Shown here: positions 17,054 through 25,954 of the stretch, in pieces
Layout of the letters: each line of letters opens with the position of its first letter
Position numbering within the stretch: position 1 is the first letter of the stretch
Source of the DNA: Chryseobacterium sp. JV274
Lineage (GTDB): Bacteria > Bacteroidota > Bacteroidia > Flavobacteriales > Weeksellaceae
DNA length: 64,000 bases
Reading direction: 5' to 3'
Assembly: GCF_903969135.1 (NCBI RefSeq)
Contig: NZ_LR824569.1
Coordinates: 1,798,001 to 1,862,000, forward strand
The notes under the pieces: generated by a model
Told to the model about the DNA's origin: nothing
Database searches by the model: none
The model's input: only the letters and a program-made list of their open reading frames with translations
Made by a program: the position numbers and the translations under genes

Positions 17054-17377
17054 ATGAGAAAGACTCAGATTACGATAGATGTAGAGCTTGATGAAAATCA
17101 TGTACCTGAAAATATTACATGGAACGCTCAGGATGGAGGTATTGATAAGCAAGATACTAAAGCAACGATGATTTCTGTATGGGATGATAAAACAAGAGAG
17201 GCATTAAGAATTGATCTTTGGACTAAAGAAATGCCTGTAGACCAAATGAAGATGTTTATCCACCAGATTTTAATATCTTTAGGAAGCACTTATCAGAGAG
17301 CAACGGGTGAGGAGGATGTAGCGCAGTGGATGGAAGAAGTTGCAGAAGAGTTTGCTGTGAAATCTGCTATTAAGTAA
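17054..17377 (+). CDS. gldC: Gliding motility protein GldC
   Basis: A 107-residue soluble protein matching GldC (RKTQITIDVELDENHVPENI at the start, STYQRATGEEDVAQWMEEVA near the end). In F. johnsoniae gldC lies directly after gldB and its loss impairs gliding; the biochemical role is not known. It follows gldB by 29 bases here, the standard arrangement. Confidence 0.93.
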   Translation: MRKTQITIDVELDENHVPENITWNAQDGGIDKQDTKATMISVWDDKTREALRIDLWTKEMPVDQMKMFIHQILISLGSTYQRATGEEDVAQWMEEVAEEFAVKSAIK

Positions 17378-17509
17378 AAAAACAATTGTGATAAGCTGGA
17401 GACAGTAAGCGGTAAGCTTTTTGTATTCAGCTAGAGCAAATTTAATAAAAAACAATGGGCTCAAGTAATATATTCTATTGCTTAATGCTCAAGCCTAAAG
17501 CAAAAAATT

Positions 17510-18649
17510 ATGAATTTTAATACAAAAGTAATTCACGGAGGGCAGCACCACGAGTCTGCAACAGGTTCTGTAAATGTTCCTGTATTTTTGACCTCTACGT
17601 TTGCACAAAAAAGCCCTGGAGTACATTCCGGATATGAATATTCAAGAGCTGCCAACCCTACAAGACAGGCATTGGAAGATTCTTTGGCAAGTATTGAAAA
17701 TGGAGCGAGAGGTTTAGCTTTCGGTTCTGGTCTTGCTGCCATCGACTGTGTTTTGAAATTATTAAACCCAGGTGATGAAGTCATTGCTGTAGATGATCTT
17801 TATGGAGGTACTTACAGAATGTTTACAAGACTTTTCGAAAAATATCAGCTGAAGTTTACTTTCGTGAATTTCGATGATGTTTCTAAAATTGCTGATGTTA
17901 TCACTGATAAAACGAGACTGATCTGGGTAGAAACACCTACCAACCCTTTGATGAAATTGGTAGACATCAAAGCGGTTGTAGATATTGCGAAAGGAAAAGA
18001 TATTTTAGTAGCAGTAGACAATACTTTTGCAACGCCTTATATTCAAAGACCTATTGATCTGGGTGCTGATATTGTGATGCACTCTGCCACCAAATATCTG
18101 GGTGGACACTCTGATGTGATTGCGGGAGCGCTTATCGCTAAAGATGCTGAACTGGGAGAAAAACTTCACTTTATTCAGTTTGCAAGTGGTGGTATTTTAG
18201 GACCTCATGATTCTTACCTTGTACTGAGAGGGATCAAAACACTGGCATTAAGAATGCAGAGACATTCTGACAACGGACTTGCAGTAGCCAAGTATCTTGA
18301 AAATCATCCTGCTGTAGATAAAGTAATTTATCCGGGATTAGAATCTCACCCTCAGTATGAATTGGCAAAATCTCAGATGAAGGAAGCAGGAGGAATGGTT
18401 TCATTCACTTTCAAATCCGGAAAGAAAGAAGATGCAATTAAATTCTTAGAGAAAGTAAGAGTATTCACCCTTGCAGAATCTTTAGGAGGAGTAGAATCTC
18501 TGGCTAACCACCCTGCTCTGATGACCCATGCTTCAATCCCGGCAGAAAAACGTGCTGAACTGGGGATCACTGATGATCTTGTTCGTTTAAGCGTAGGTAT
18601 TGAAGATGCAGAAGATCTTATTGCAGATCTTGAGAAAGCTTTTTCTTAA
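17510..18649 (+). CDS. metB: Cystathionine gamma-synthase / gamma-lyase family PLP enzyme
   Basis: A 379-residue PLP enzyme of the Cys/Met metabolism family. The PLP lysine is Lys195 in HSATKYLGGHSD, and the phosphate loop is FGSGLAAID near residue 71. EYSRAANPTRQALE near 43 and the C-terminal SLGGVESLANHPALMTHAS are family markers. It makes cystathionine from an activated homoserine and cysteine (MetB), or cleaves cystathionine; sequence alone separates the two poorly, and I favour MetB. The 132 bases before it hold no riboswitch I can recognise. Confidence 0.85.
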   Translation: MNFNTKVIHGGQHHESATGSVNVPVFLTSTFAQKSPGVHSGYEYSRAANPTRQALEDSLASIENGARGLAFGSGLAAIDCVLKLLNPGDEVIAVDDLYGGTYRMFTRLFEKYQLKFTFVNFDDVSKIADVITDKTRLIWVETPTNPLMKLVDIKAVVDIAKGKDILVAVDNTFATPYIQRPIDLGADIVMHSATKYLGGHSDVIAGALIAKDAELGEKLHFIQFASGGILGPHDSYLVLRGIKTLALRMQRHSDNGLAVAKYLENHPAVDKVIYPGLESHPQYELAKSQMKEAGGMVSFTFKSGKKEDAIKFLEKVRVFTLAESLGGVESLANHPALMTHASIPAEKRAELGITDDLVRLSVGIEDAEDLIADLEKAFS

Positions 18650-18662
18650 CATACTATAAACT

Positions 18663-18698
18663 AAAATGAGAAGGGTTAATCAATCCTTCTCATTTTAT
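18663..18698 (+). terminator. Terminator after metB
   Basis: AAAATGAGAAGG pairs perfectly with CCTTCTCATTTT (12 pairs) around a 10-base loop, followed by TATTAT. It lies 14 bases after the stop. Confidence 0.75.
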
Positions 18699-18718
18699 TA
18701 TAACCACCAACCAATCAT

Positions 18719-19165
18719 ATGAAAAACACAAGAAAAGCAGTCATTTCCGACTTGCCTCAACTTGCAAAACTATTTGATCAGTACAGAATATTCTATCACA
18801 AGACCTCAGATATTTCTGCCGCGACAAGTTTTCTTCAGGAAAGACTTGAAAATAAAGATTCTGAAATTTTTGTTGCAGAAGAAAATGGTAAACTTACAGG
18901 TTTCGTACAATTATACCCTATATTCTCATCTACAAGAATGCAGCGCTACTGGCTGCTGAATGATCTCTACGTGAATGAAAACCATAGAGGAAAGGGCTAT
19001 TCTAAAGAATTAATTGAAGAATCCAAGGAGCACTGCCGTTCATCAAAAGCATGTGGTATCCTTTTAGAAACAGGAAAAAGCAATGATATCGGGAATCAGC
19101 TGTATCCAGCCTGCGGATTTGAATTGTATGACTCTGTGAACTTCTACGAGTGGAGCAATTCATGA
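18719..19165 (+). CDS. GNAT N-acetyltransferase
   Basis: A 148-residue GNAT. LLNDLYVNENHRGKGYSKELIEE near residues 78-100 is the acetyl-CoA-binding motif A (R-G-K-G-Y), and LYPACGFELYDS near 130 is motif B. Substrate unknown. It sits alone after the metB terminator. Confidence 0.88.
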   Translation: MKNTRKAVISDLPQLAKLFDQYRIFYHKTSDISAATSFLQERLENKDSEIFVAEENGKLTGFVQLYPIFSSTRMQRYWLLNDLYVNENHRGKGYSKELIEESKEHCRSSKACGILLETGKSNDIGNQLYPACGFELYDSVNFYEWSNS

Positions 19166-19282
19166 GTAATGAGAAATCAGTAATGAGTAATTTTATAAAA
19201 TATATTCATTACTATCATTAACTTTCTGTTGCATTCTCTATACCCACACCCCGAAATCAATTTATAAAAACAAAAAAATAAT

Positions 19283-19795
19283 ATGACCGATTTTCAAAAA
19301 TACATTCAAAGATATTTAGATCAGATTCCATCAGGGAACTGGCTAAACGAACTGCAGATATCAGCTGATAAAACCATAGGAATTTATTCTAACCTTACCG
19401 AAGAGCAGTCTCATTTTGCTTATGCAGAAGGAAAATGGACATTAAAAGGACTTCTACTCCATTTATCGGATACGGAAAGAGTTTTCCAATACAGAATATT
19501 AGCTTTCGCAAGAGGAGAAAAAAACAATCTTCCAGGGTTTGATGAAAATGAATATGCCGATCAGTCTTTCGCCAATGAAAGAACACTGGAATCTCTTCTG
19601 GAAGAATACAAGCTGGTGAGAAAGTCTTCCAAGATTCTATTAGAAACGCTTACGCCTTACGCCTTACAAAATACAGGTACAGCCAATGGCCATGAAATTT
19701 CTGTGGAAACCATCGGAAAGCTGATTGTAGGACATAATTACCACCATCTGAATATTATTGAGGAAAGGTATTTATCGAAGTTGGGATGGATGTAG
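19283..19795 (+). CDS. DinB superfamily protein
   Basis: A 170-residue four-helix protein of the DinB/DUF664 type. Metal-binding histidines typical of the family are visible in LLLHLSDTERVFQYR (about residue 52-66) and near the C-terminus in VGHNYHHLNIIEERY. Members include thiol-dependent transferases with a divalent metal; the reaction of this one is unknown. Confidence 0.85.
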   Translation: MTDFQKYIQRYLDQIPSGNWLNELQISADKTIGIYSNLTEEQSHFAYAEGKWTLKGLLLHLSDTERVFQYRILAFARGEKNNLPGFDENEYADQSFANERTLESLLEEYKLVRKSSKILLETLTPYALQNTGTANGHEISVETIGKLIVGHNYHHLNIIEERYLSKLGWM

Positions 19796-19817
19796 GAGAT
19801 TAAAAATAAGTTTTAAT

Positions 19818-20009
19818 TAAGTTTTGGCTAAAGCCAGAGGATTTGTTCCTTTTTTATTTAAATGGGCTAAAGCTCATTTCTATTGAATAAGATAGCATAC
19901 CTAATAATCGTTGAAACATTTTTTAAATGCGTCATAAAAACATCAATAGGAACGGGCTTTAGCCCGTTTTCACGTTTTACACCATTCCATTGGCTTTAGC
20001 CAAAACTTA
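19818..20009. repeat. Nested inverted-repeat element (MITE/REP-like)
   Basis: The 19-base ends TAAGTTTTGGCTAAAGCCA (19818-19836) and its perfect reverse complement (19991-20009) enclose about 190 bases. Inside, 19862-19886 and 19943-19968 form a second imperfect inverted pair. The right member contains the perfect palindrome AACGGGCTTTAGCCCGTT (19951-19968). No coding frame is present. The layout suggests a small non-autonomous mobile or REP-type element. It fills the 302-base gap before the Sua5-like gene. Confidence 0.75.
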
Positions 20010-20097
20010 TCAACATAACCACATTTACATCCTGATTTTTTGTCTGAAATCCATAGATTTTCTACCTTTATCCACTCTTTGAATTTCACATACAATT

Positions 20098-20646
20098 ATG
20101 GAACATATTATTGAAGTATTAAAATCCGGAGGAACAATTCTTTACCCTACAGATACCATTTGGGGAATTGGTTGTGATGCCACTAATATAGAAGCTGTCA
20201 ATAAAATTTTTGACATCAAAAAGCGCGAAAAAAACAAATCCATGATCATTCTTGTAGAATCTGAAAAAAGACTTCAGGATCTGGTGGATGTTCCTGAAAT
20301 AGCATGGGACATTATTGATCTTAGTGAAAAACCTGTAACGATCGTTTATGAAAATCCAAGAGGTTTACCCAAAGAACTTCTTGCGGAGGATGGAAGCATC
20401 GGAATACGTCTTGTAAAAAATGATTTCTGCAAAAAACTAATTACAAAACTGAACAAACCTCTGGTATCTACCTCTGCCAATTTCAGTGGCGAGAAAAGCC
20501 CATTGAAATTCTCTGATATTTCTGAAGAGATGATTGGTCTTGTAGATTATGCAGTGGAAGAAGACAGAGAAAAAGTTTCAAAATACGCTGGTTCTTCGGT
20601 GATCAAAATATGGAGTGACAACAGAATAAAGGTTCTTCGGGAATAG
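20098..20646 (+). CDS. tsaC: Sua5/YciO/YrdC-type L-threonylcarbamoyladenylate synthase
   Basis: A 182-residue YrdC-domain protein expected to make threonylcarbamoyl-AMP from threonine, bicarbonate and ATP for the t6A37 tRNA modification. Visible family marks are LYPTDTIWGIGCDATN near residues 16-31, KKREKNKSMIILV near 42-53, and the LVSTSANFSGE nucleotide-binding segment near 120. No C-terminal Sua5 extension exists. Assignment to TsaC function rather than a YciO-like paralogue is probable, not proven. Confidence 0.85.
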   Translation: MEHIIEVLKSGGTILYPTDTIWGIGCDATNIEAVNKIFDIKKREKNKSMIILVESEKRLQDLVDVPEIAWDIIDLSEKPVTIVYENPRGLPKELLAEDGSIGIRLVKNDFCKKLITKLNKPLVSTSANFSGEKSPLKFSDISEEMIGLVDYAVEEDREKVSKYAGSSVIKIWSDNRIKVLRE

Positions 20647-20664
20647 AAATTCTGAACCTTTTTG
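20628..20664 (+). terminator. Possible terminator overlapping the Sua5-like gene end
   Basis: AAAGGTTC and GAACCTTT pair across an 18-base loop and are followed by T-rich sequence. The left arm lies inside the last codons. The long loop keeps confidence moderate. Confidence 0.45.
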
Positions 20665-20719
20665 TTTATTTTTTAGAGTCTTGTCAGTTCATATCGGCAG
20701 GATTTCTTTTTTTTAATTC

Positions 20720-20727
20720 TATCTTTG
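20720..20727 (+). promoter_or_regulatory. -7 box upstream of the SnoaL-like gene
   Basis: TATCTTTG fits TAnnTTTG and lies 26 bases before the ATG at 20754. No well-placed TTG is seen. Confidence 0.45.
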
Positions 20728-20753
20728 CAAACTCAACTCATAAATTATTTGCT

Positions 20754-21098
20754 ATGAATCATCAGGAATTTGCTCAAATGTGGGTTAATGCATGGAATTC
20801 TCATGATTTAGAGACTATTCTTACCCATTATTCGGATGATATTGAGATTACAACTCCCATGATTGCGATGGCTACAGGCGGTAAAGAAAGTTCTTTGAAG
20901 GGAAAAGAAGCTGTCCGTGAATATTGGAGAAAGGCATTGGAAAAATTCCCAAATCTCCATTTTGACCTTATTCATTCTACAGCGGGAGTAGATTCAGCAG
21001 CATTATTTTATAAGTCGATTATGGATAAACATGCTGTTGAAGTCATGTTTTTTAATGAAGATGGAAAAATTAATAAAATGTATGCTCATTATGATTAA
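20754..21098 (+). CDS. SnoaL-like / NTF2-fold protein
   Basis: A 114-residue cone-fold protein. MWVNAWNSHDLETILTHYSDD (quoted in part: AWNSHDLETILTHYSDD, residues 12-28) is the typical N-terminus of SnoaL/NTF2-like proteins. A central LKGKEAVREYWRKAL and a final KINKMYAHYD complete the fold. Members include isomerases, hydrolases and ligand binders; no function can be given. Confidence 0.82.
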   Translation: MNHQEFAQMWVNAWNSHDLETILTHYSDDIEITTPMIAMATGGKESSLKGKEAVREYWRKALEKFPNLHFDLIHSTAGVDSAALFYKSIMDKHAVEVMFFNEDGKINKMYAHYD

Positions 21099-21135
21099 TG
21101 GGTTACATGCGTAGAAATTGTCACTATTATTAACG

Positions 21136-22554
21136 ATGAAAATTAATCTTAATCAAAATAAGAATTTAAAACTTTTTAAAATAATTTCTGAAGCAGCAGA
21201 AAGGAATAACCAGTCCGTGTATATTGTGGGTGGTTATGTACGTGACCTTCTGATGAACAGAAAAGCTTCTACAGATATAGACTTTGTAACAGAACAAAGC
21301 GGTATAGAGCTTGCTCAAAATGTAGCTCAAGATATAGATCCTAAATTAAAGGTTTCCGTATTCAAAACTTATGGAACAGCAATGATTAAGTATAAAGAAC
21401 TTGATCTTGAATTTGTGGGAGCAAGAAAGGAAAGCTATACCGAAAACAGTCGAAAACCGGAAGTAGAAGGAGGAAGCCTTGAAGATGACCAGAAAAGAAG
21501 GGATTTCACCATCAATGCGATGGCTATTTCTTTAAATAAAGATAATTTCGGAGAACTGATTGATCCGTTCAATGGGGTTGAAGATCTTGAGAATGGAATT
21601 TTAAGAACTCCTTTGGAACCGGCTCAAACCTATTCTGATGATCCGTTGAGAATGATGAGAGCGGTACGTTTTGCTTCAACTTTAAATTTTAAAATTGAGG
21701 AAAACTCTCTGCAGGCTATCCAGCAGGAAGCGGAAAGAATCAAGATTGTTTCTATGGAAAGAATCATGGTAGAATTCAACAAGATTATGCTTTCTGAAAA
21801 ACCGTCTGTCGGATTGAGGCTCATGGAGCAAACCGGTCTTATGAAGCTGATTATTCCAGAGCTGATCGAACTTAAAGGAGTGGAAGAAGTGGAAGGACAA
21901 ACCCACAAAGATAACTTTTACCATACTTTAGAAGTTGTAGATAATATTTCTGTGAATACAGATAATCTTTGGCTTCGTTGGTCTGCCTTACTCCATGATA
22001 TTGGTAAAGCTCCTACAAAAAAGTTTGTAGAAGGAACAGGATGGACTTTTCATGGACATGAGTTTTTAGGTTCAAAAATGGTTAAAAACCTTTTCCAGAG
22101 ATTGAAATTACCTTTGGGAAGTGATATGAAATATGTTCAGAAAATGGTAAAACTTTCATCGCGACCTATTGCCCTGATCACTGATGATGCTTCAGATGCT
22201 GCATTGAGAAGACTTTTATTTGATGCCGGTGAAAACCTTGAAGATCTTTTTACCCTTTGTAAAGCTGACATTACAACTAAAAACTCCAAGAAACAGGAAA
22301 AGTTCAAAAGAAACTTTGAATATGTAGCGGTGAAGATCAAAGAAGTGGAAGAAAAAGATCAGGTAAGAAACTTCCAGCCGCCTATTACTGGTGAAGAGAT
22401 TATGCAAATGTTTAATCTTAAGCCAGGCCGTGAAATTGGTATTTTGAAAGAGAAAGTAAAAGAAGCCATTCTGGAAGGTGAAATTCCCAATGAAAAAGAG
22501 GAAGCCACAAAATTTGTGATTGCTGAAGCGGAAAAACTGGGATTAACAATCTAA
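21136..22554 (+). CDS. cca: CCA-adding-type tRNA nucleotidyltransferase with HD domain
   Basis: A 472-residue protein. The N-terminal polymerase-beta head has GGYVRDLLMNRKASTDIDFV near residues 35-54, with the DxD metal site. The RRDFTINAMAI motif near 123 and DDPLRMMRAVRFA near 170 are class II CCA-enzyme marks. Residues about 250-330 form an HD domain (HDIGKAP). The product adds CCA to tRNA 3' ends; the HD part may give phosphatase or phosphodiesterase activity. A TTG upstream at 21118 opens the frame, but ATG 21136 gives a normal start. Confidence 0.9.
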   Translation: MKINLNQNKNLKLFKIISEAAERNNQSVYIVGGYVRDLLMNRKASTDIDFVTEQSGIELAQNVAQDIDPKLKVSVFKTYGTAMIKYKELDLEFVGARKESYTENSRKPEVEGGSLEDDQKRRDFTINAMAISLNKDNFGELIDPFNGVEDLENGILRTPLEPAQTYSDDPLRMMRAVRFASTLNFKIEENSLQAIQQEAERIKIVSMERIMVEFNKIMLSEKPSVGLRLMEQTGLMKLIIPELIELKGVEEVEGQTHKDNFYHTLEVVDNISVNTDNLWLRWSALLHDIGKAPTKKFVEGTGWTFHGHEFLGSKMVKNLFQRLKLPLGSDMKYVQKMVKLSSRPIALITDDASDAALRRLLFDAGENLEDLFTLCKADITTKNSKKQEKFKRNFEYVAVKIKEVEEKDQVRNFQPPITGEEIMQMFNLKPGREIGILKEKVKEAILEGEIPNEKEEATKFVIAEAEKLGLTI

Positions 22555-22579
22555 TTCAATCTATAGCTAATATAAAAGC

Positions 22580-22612
22580 CCGGCGGGATGTTCCATCCCG
22601 CCGGTTTTTTTA
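22580..22612 (+). terminator. Terminator after cca
   Basis: CCGGCGGGATG pairs perfectly with CATCCCGCCGG around a TTC loop, followed by a run of T. A strong intrinsic terminator. Confidence 0.9.
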
Positions 22613-22628
22613 TTTTCACAAGGAAAAC

Positions 22629-22661
22629 AAAGCCGGCCGGTTTCAAAAGAAACCGGCCGGA
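22629..22661 (-). terminator. Hairpin after the DUF5074-like gene
   Basis: CCGGCCGGTTTC and GAAACCGGCCGG form a perfect 12-base-pair stem with an AAAA loop. On the minus strand it is followed by CTTTGTTTTCC, a weak T-tract. It probably ends the B12 operon. Confidence 0.7.
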
Positions 22662-22716
22662 AAAAAACACAAATGATGAAAAAATAAAAAATTATTTTTT
22701 TATATACTGTGAAGTA

Positions 22717-23772
22717 TTATGGATTCAGGTAAGTACCGTTAGCACCAAGACCTCCAGTTTTAATGGATCCCATCTTGCTCCCTGTAGCTGCTGAATATAT
22801 TACCATTTCACTTTCTTCTGTAAACTTCTTAACGTCTGATGCAAAGATTCTTCCATCAATAACATTAAATCCATAAAGCGTATAATAAGGTCCACCATCC
22901 GCTGCTGTTAATAACGGACTTGCAGGAACTGTTGGTGTAGCTAAGCTTGTTGTATATACTTTATTGACAGAGCTGAAATAGAACTTATCGTTATCAATCT
23001 GAAGATTTGTAGCATTTGGAATTCCTGTCAAAGTAATTACCGGTGTTATAATTCCTGCGCTCGTAATCTTGTAGATATAAGAATCTGTAGCTGTTGAAGA
23101 AATTGTGTAAACATTGGATTTGTAAGATACAGTGTTTCCAATCTGACCATTCGGAATGGAAATTTCAGTTTTGCTATCGTTGGAAGTATTGATATACGTA
23201 ATCTTATTTCCAAATCCTGATGAAGCATTCTGTACGAAAACATTTCCTCCTGCTTCTACTGTTTTATCAGAAACATCAGCCATGTTGATTTTACTTACAA
23301 ATGAATAATCAGAAGCTTTATATTTAGTTACACTTTGAGTATGAGCAATGAAATTGGTGTTGGCAACATAAATAAATCCATTCGCAAAAGTAATTCCTCT
23401 TGGATTATCAAGCTGATCTGAAATGACTGCTAATTTCTTAAATGTATAACGGTCTACTACAACAATTTTGTTCGAGTTGTTTATCACAAGATAAGCCTTA
23501 TTTCCGTCAAGACCAATGGTCTGAAGAACGTCACCTAAGATTTCTTTACTATTGTTATAACCATATACATCGTCCTGCTTCAGGCTTAAATCTCTTGTAA
23601 GAAATGTTACTTTAGCCCCCTGGCTGTTGAAGTTACCTTCATTAGAGATAAAATATCCGTTCTGGTAAGTGATCGGAGACATTTCAAACTCTGCAGAGTC
23701 ACTTGTACATGAAGACATGTTAAACAATAAAACCACTGCAAATAATACAGTTAAAAGTTTAGTTATTCTCAT
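22717..23772 (-). CDS. Beta-propeller surface lipoprotein (DUF5074/YncE-like), BtuG-like B12 binder candidate
   Basis: A 351-residue lipoprotein: signal ending LLFNMSSC with the lipidated Cys at residue 22, followed by Ser and acidic residues that could direct surface exposure. The body carries repeated propeller blades (GYFISNEGNFNSQGAKVTF, IGLDGNKAYLVINNSNKIVV, NPRGITFANGFIYVANTNF). The same transcript, behind a cobalamin riboswitch, encodes a TonB receptor 20 bases upstream. In Bacteroides, BtuG is a surface propeller lipoprotein that captures B12 for BtuB, so I infer the same role here. A generic YncE-like function is the alternative. Confidence 0.8.
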   Translation of the reverse strand: MRITKLLTVLFAVVLLFNMSSCTSDSAEFEMSPITYQNGYFISNEGNFNSQGAKVTFLTRDLSLKQDDVYGYNNSKEILGDVLQTIGLDGNKAYLVINNSNKIVVVDRYTFKKLAVISDQLDNPRGITFANGFIYVANTNFIAHTQSVTKYKASDYSFVSKINMADVSDKTVEAGGNVFVQNASSGFGNKITYINTSNDSKTEISIPNGQIGNTVSYKSNVYTISSTATDSYIYKITSAGIITPVITLTGIPNATNLQIDNDKFYFSSVNKVYTTSLATPTVPASPLLTAADGGPYYTLYGFNVIDGRIFASDVKKFTEESEMVIYSAATGSKMGSIKTGGLGANGTYLNP

Positions 23773-23792
23773 AATTTATTCAATTTAATTTT

Positions 23793-25619
23793 TTAAAAAT
23801 TTATTGCCGCATACACACTATAGTTTCTTTTCGGTAAAGGATAAAAAGAAACCGTTTTATAATAAGTATTCGTTAGATTATTCACTTTAAATCCTAAAGT
23901 ATACTTTTTTGCCAGTGTTGCTGAAACTCCCATATTTAAAAGAAAATAAGGATCTATTGCTTCTGATCTTTTTTCATCACTTGTAGTGTAAGTAACGCCA
24001 TTCACCAGTCCCTGTGCGAAAAACTTAAAGAAACCGTATTCATAATCTACATTGGCCATTCCTCTGTGCATGGGAACATAAGGTCTTTGCATTTTAGTTT
24101 CCTTATCAATAGATTTTGCATAATAGTATCCGGCATTAGCCCGGATTTTATGATTTCCCAATTGTTTGCTGAAAGACAATTGAGATTCCAATCCGTAAGA
24201 TTCAGATTTATTGACATTAAATGCCTGCCAATACCCCAAAGCAGTAGGCAGCCATACAATAAGATCTGTAATGTTCATATAATAAGGAGACAAAGTAAGT
24301 CTGAAATCTCCTACTTTGAACTCATTCACCATATCAAACTGGGTAGACGTTTCCGGTCTCAGATCTTTATTTCCTCCCGGCTCATAATAAATATCATTAA
24401 ATGACGGATATCTGAAGTTTTTTGACACGTTAACGCTTACATCATACCATTTTGCGGCACTCCATTTTCCAGAGAATGAATACATAAACGGAGACTTCAC
24501 ATCTTCCACAAAATCTTTCTTAAATCCACCCTCAAAACGCAGGTCTTTAGTAGCAAAATACCTCAGCAACCCGGAAACAGAGCCAATATTTCTACTGACA
24601 CTGGATATTCCGCTCTGATATCCTTCACCTTTATTGATCTGAAATTCTCCGATAAGATTAAAATTCCACTTAGAATTCAGAAAATAATTGAAATCATTTT
24701 TAAAGATATAGTTTTTCCCTGTTCCCCCACTTGATTTAGGCTGGTTTAACGAACCGAAATACTGAAAGTTTTCTTCTGTATAGGCCGCTTTAAAAGAGTT
24801 GCTGAACTTAGTTTTATTCCAGTCCCAGGAAAGAAGGCTTCTTATACTTTGAGTTTTATATTTTGTTTTTGTTCCCGTTTCTTCATACACAGGATAATGC
24901 TGTGAAGAATCGAAAAACTGGCTTTGCCACGAAATTTTATGATCGTTGGTTATTTTATAGGATGCACCTGCATTGAATGTGGTATTATAGTAATTTCCAT
25001 TTCTGTTGATGTAATTCAGATCGCTTACCTCATAATTGTTTTCACTTACAGAATAATTTCCGGAAGCTTTAAAACTGAACTTATCATTGCTGTAAGAACC
25101 TTTTACAAAATTATTATAGGTATTAAAGGAAGCCACCTCAGAAAATAAAGAACCATGGAAACCTTTATTAAAATCAAGGGTATTATTCAGGTGAATACTT
25201 CCCCCAATGGCACCACTTCCATAGACTACACTTCCACCGCCGGCTTTTATACCGATCTGATCATAGCCAAACAAAGCAATATTATTGATATCTCCCTGTC
25301 CTAAAAAACTGGAGTTGATATTAATCCCATTCCATACAAATGCAGTCTGCTGAGCGGTAGTACCCCGGAAAGATGGTGAAGAAACAGCCCCTCGGCCATT
25401 TTCTTTGATAAAAACCTGTGACTGAAATCTCAGGAGCTCTGAAAGATTACTGGAGTTTTTCTCGGCCTCTTCTGCCGAAATTATTTTTACGGGATGAAAA
25501 AGTTTCACCCTATTCATCTGGTTGTCGAAGACATAAATAGTGTCTATGGTTTTCTCTTGTCCAAAAAGAAAACAGCCATAAGATGAAAAAAGCAGTACTA
25601 AAGATCTTTTTATATCCAT
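23793..25619 (-). CDS. btuB: TonB-dependent receptor under a cobalamin riboswitch (BtuB-like)
   Basis: A 608-residue outer-membrane receptor with signal peptide (residues 1-21, ending FLFGQ). The plug domain covers about 40-150 (ELLRFQSQVFIKENG, SFRGTTAQQTAFVWNGI, GGSVVYGSGAIGG). A ~22-strand barrel follows and ends in a C-terminal aromatic (YAAINF). Length is near that of E. coli BtuB. The cobalamin riboswitch in its leader (25664-25814) strongly supports vitamin B12 or corrinoid uptake powered by TonB. It is co-transcribed with a beta-propeller lipoprotein. Confidence 0.9.
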   Translation of the reverse strand: MDIKRSLVLLFSSYGCFLFGQEKTIDTIYVFDNQMNRVKLFHPVKIISAEEAEKNSSNLSELLRFQSQVFIKENGRGAVSSPSFRGTTAQQTAFVWNGININSSFLGQGDINNIALFGYDQIGIKAGGGSVVYGSGAIGGSIHLNNTLDFNKGFHGSLFSEVASFNTYNNFVKGSYSNDKFSFKASGNYSVSENNYEVSDLNYINRNGNYYNTTFNAGASYKITNDHKISWQSQFFDSSQHYPVYEETGTKTKYKTQSIRSLLSWDWNKTKFSNSFKAAYTEENFQYFGSLNQPKSSGGTGKNYIFKNDFNYFLNSKWNFNLIGEFQINKGEGYQSGISSVSRNIGSVSGLLRYFATKDLRFEGGFKKDFVEDVKSPFMYSFSGKWSAAKWYDVSVNVSKNFRYPSFNDIYYEPGGNKDLRPETSTQFDMVNEFKVGDFRLTLSPYYMNITDLIVWLPTALGYWQAFNVNKSESYGLESQLSFSKQLGNHKIRANAGYYYAKSIDKETKMQRPYVPMHRGMANVDYEYGFFKFFAQGLVNGVTYTTSDEKRSEAIDPYFLLNMGVSATLAKKYTLGFKVNNLTNTYYKTVSFYPLPKRNYSVYAAINF

Positions 25620-25663
25620 ACTTTTTTACTTTTCCTCCGAAAGCAATATGTTTTTTGATTATA

Positions 25664-25814
25664 ATGTTGGCAGGTCTCCTGACTTTCGCATTCTGCTCCT
25701 TCCCGTTTTAGACAGTGGTTGTTTGCAGAAACTTTTATTGCGATTTACAGTTGCGGGGACAGTATGGGAGTTACACCCAATTCCCTTTTCATTCCAAAAT
25801 ACTGGAAACCAAAA
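25664..25814 (-). promoter_or_regulatory. Cobalamin (AdoCbl) riboswitch
   Basis: The minus strand carries the ordered conserved parts of the B12 element: a 5' stem segment (GGGAATTGGGTGTAACTCCC), CTGTCCCCGCAACTGT, then CCACTGTC with GGGAAGG, and at the 3' side GAAAGTCAGGAGACCTGCC. The 3' end lies about 45 bases before the receptor's ATG. B12 binding is expected to shut off translation or transcription of the receptor-lipoprotein operon. Confidence 0.93.
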
Positions 25815-25820
25815 TTTTTG

Positions 25821-25850
25821 CAAAGATAGTTTTTTATATGTATTTGCCAA
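25821..25850 (-). promoter_or_regulatory. Promoter of the B12 uptake operon
   Basis: The minus strand reads TTG (25850-25848), exactly 19 bases, then TATCTTTG (25828-25821). This fits the Bacteroidetes sigma-ABfr consensus. Transcription would start near 25814, just upstream of the riboswitch. Confidence 0.8.
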
Positions 25851-25954
25851 AAAACCGGCTTTTACATCAAAAATTTCAGACTTTTGCAAATAAAAAACAG
25901 CCGCTTTCAAAATTGAAAACGGCCATCATCCCACTACTTTACTATTTATATATG

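Noticed and set aside
17378..17509. Possible SAM or other riboswitch before metB
   Set aside because: The stretch shows short repeats but none of the conserved cores of known methionine-linked riboswitches.
25648..25910. Two overlapping frames of ~80 codons, one on each strand
   Set aside because: Both lie across the cobalamin riboswitch and its promoter, which explain the conservation there.
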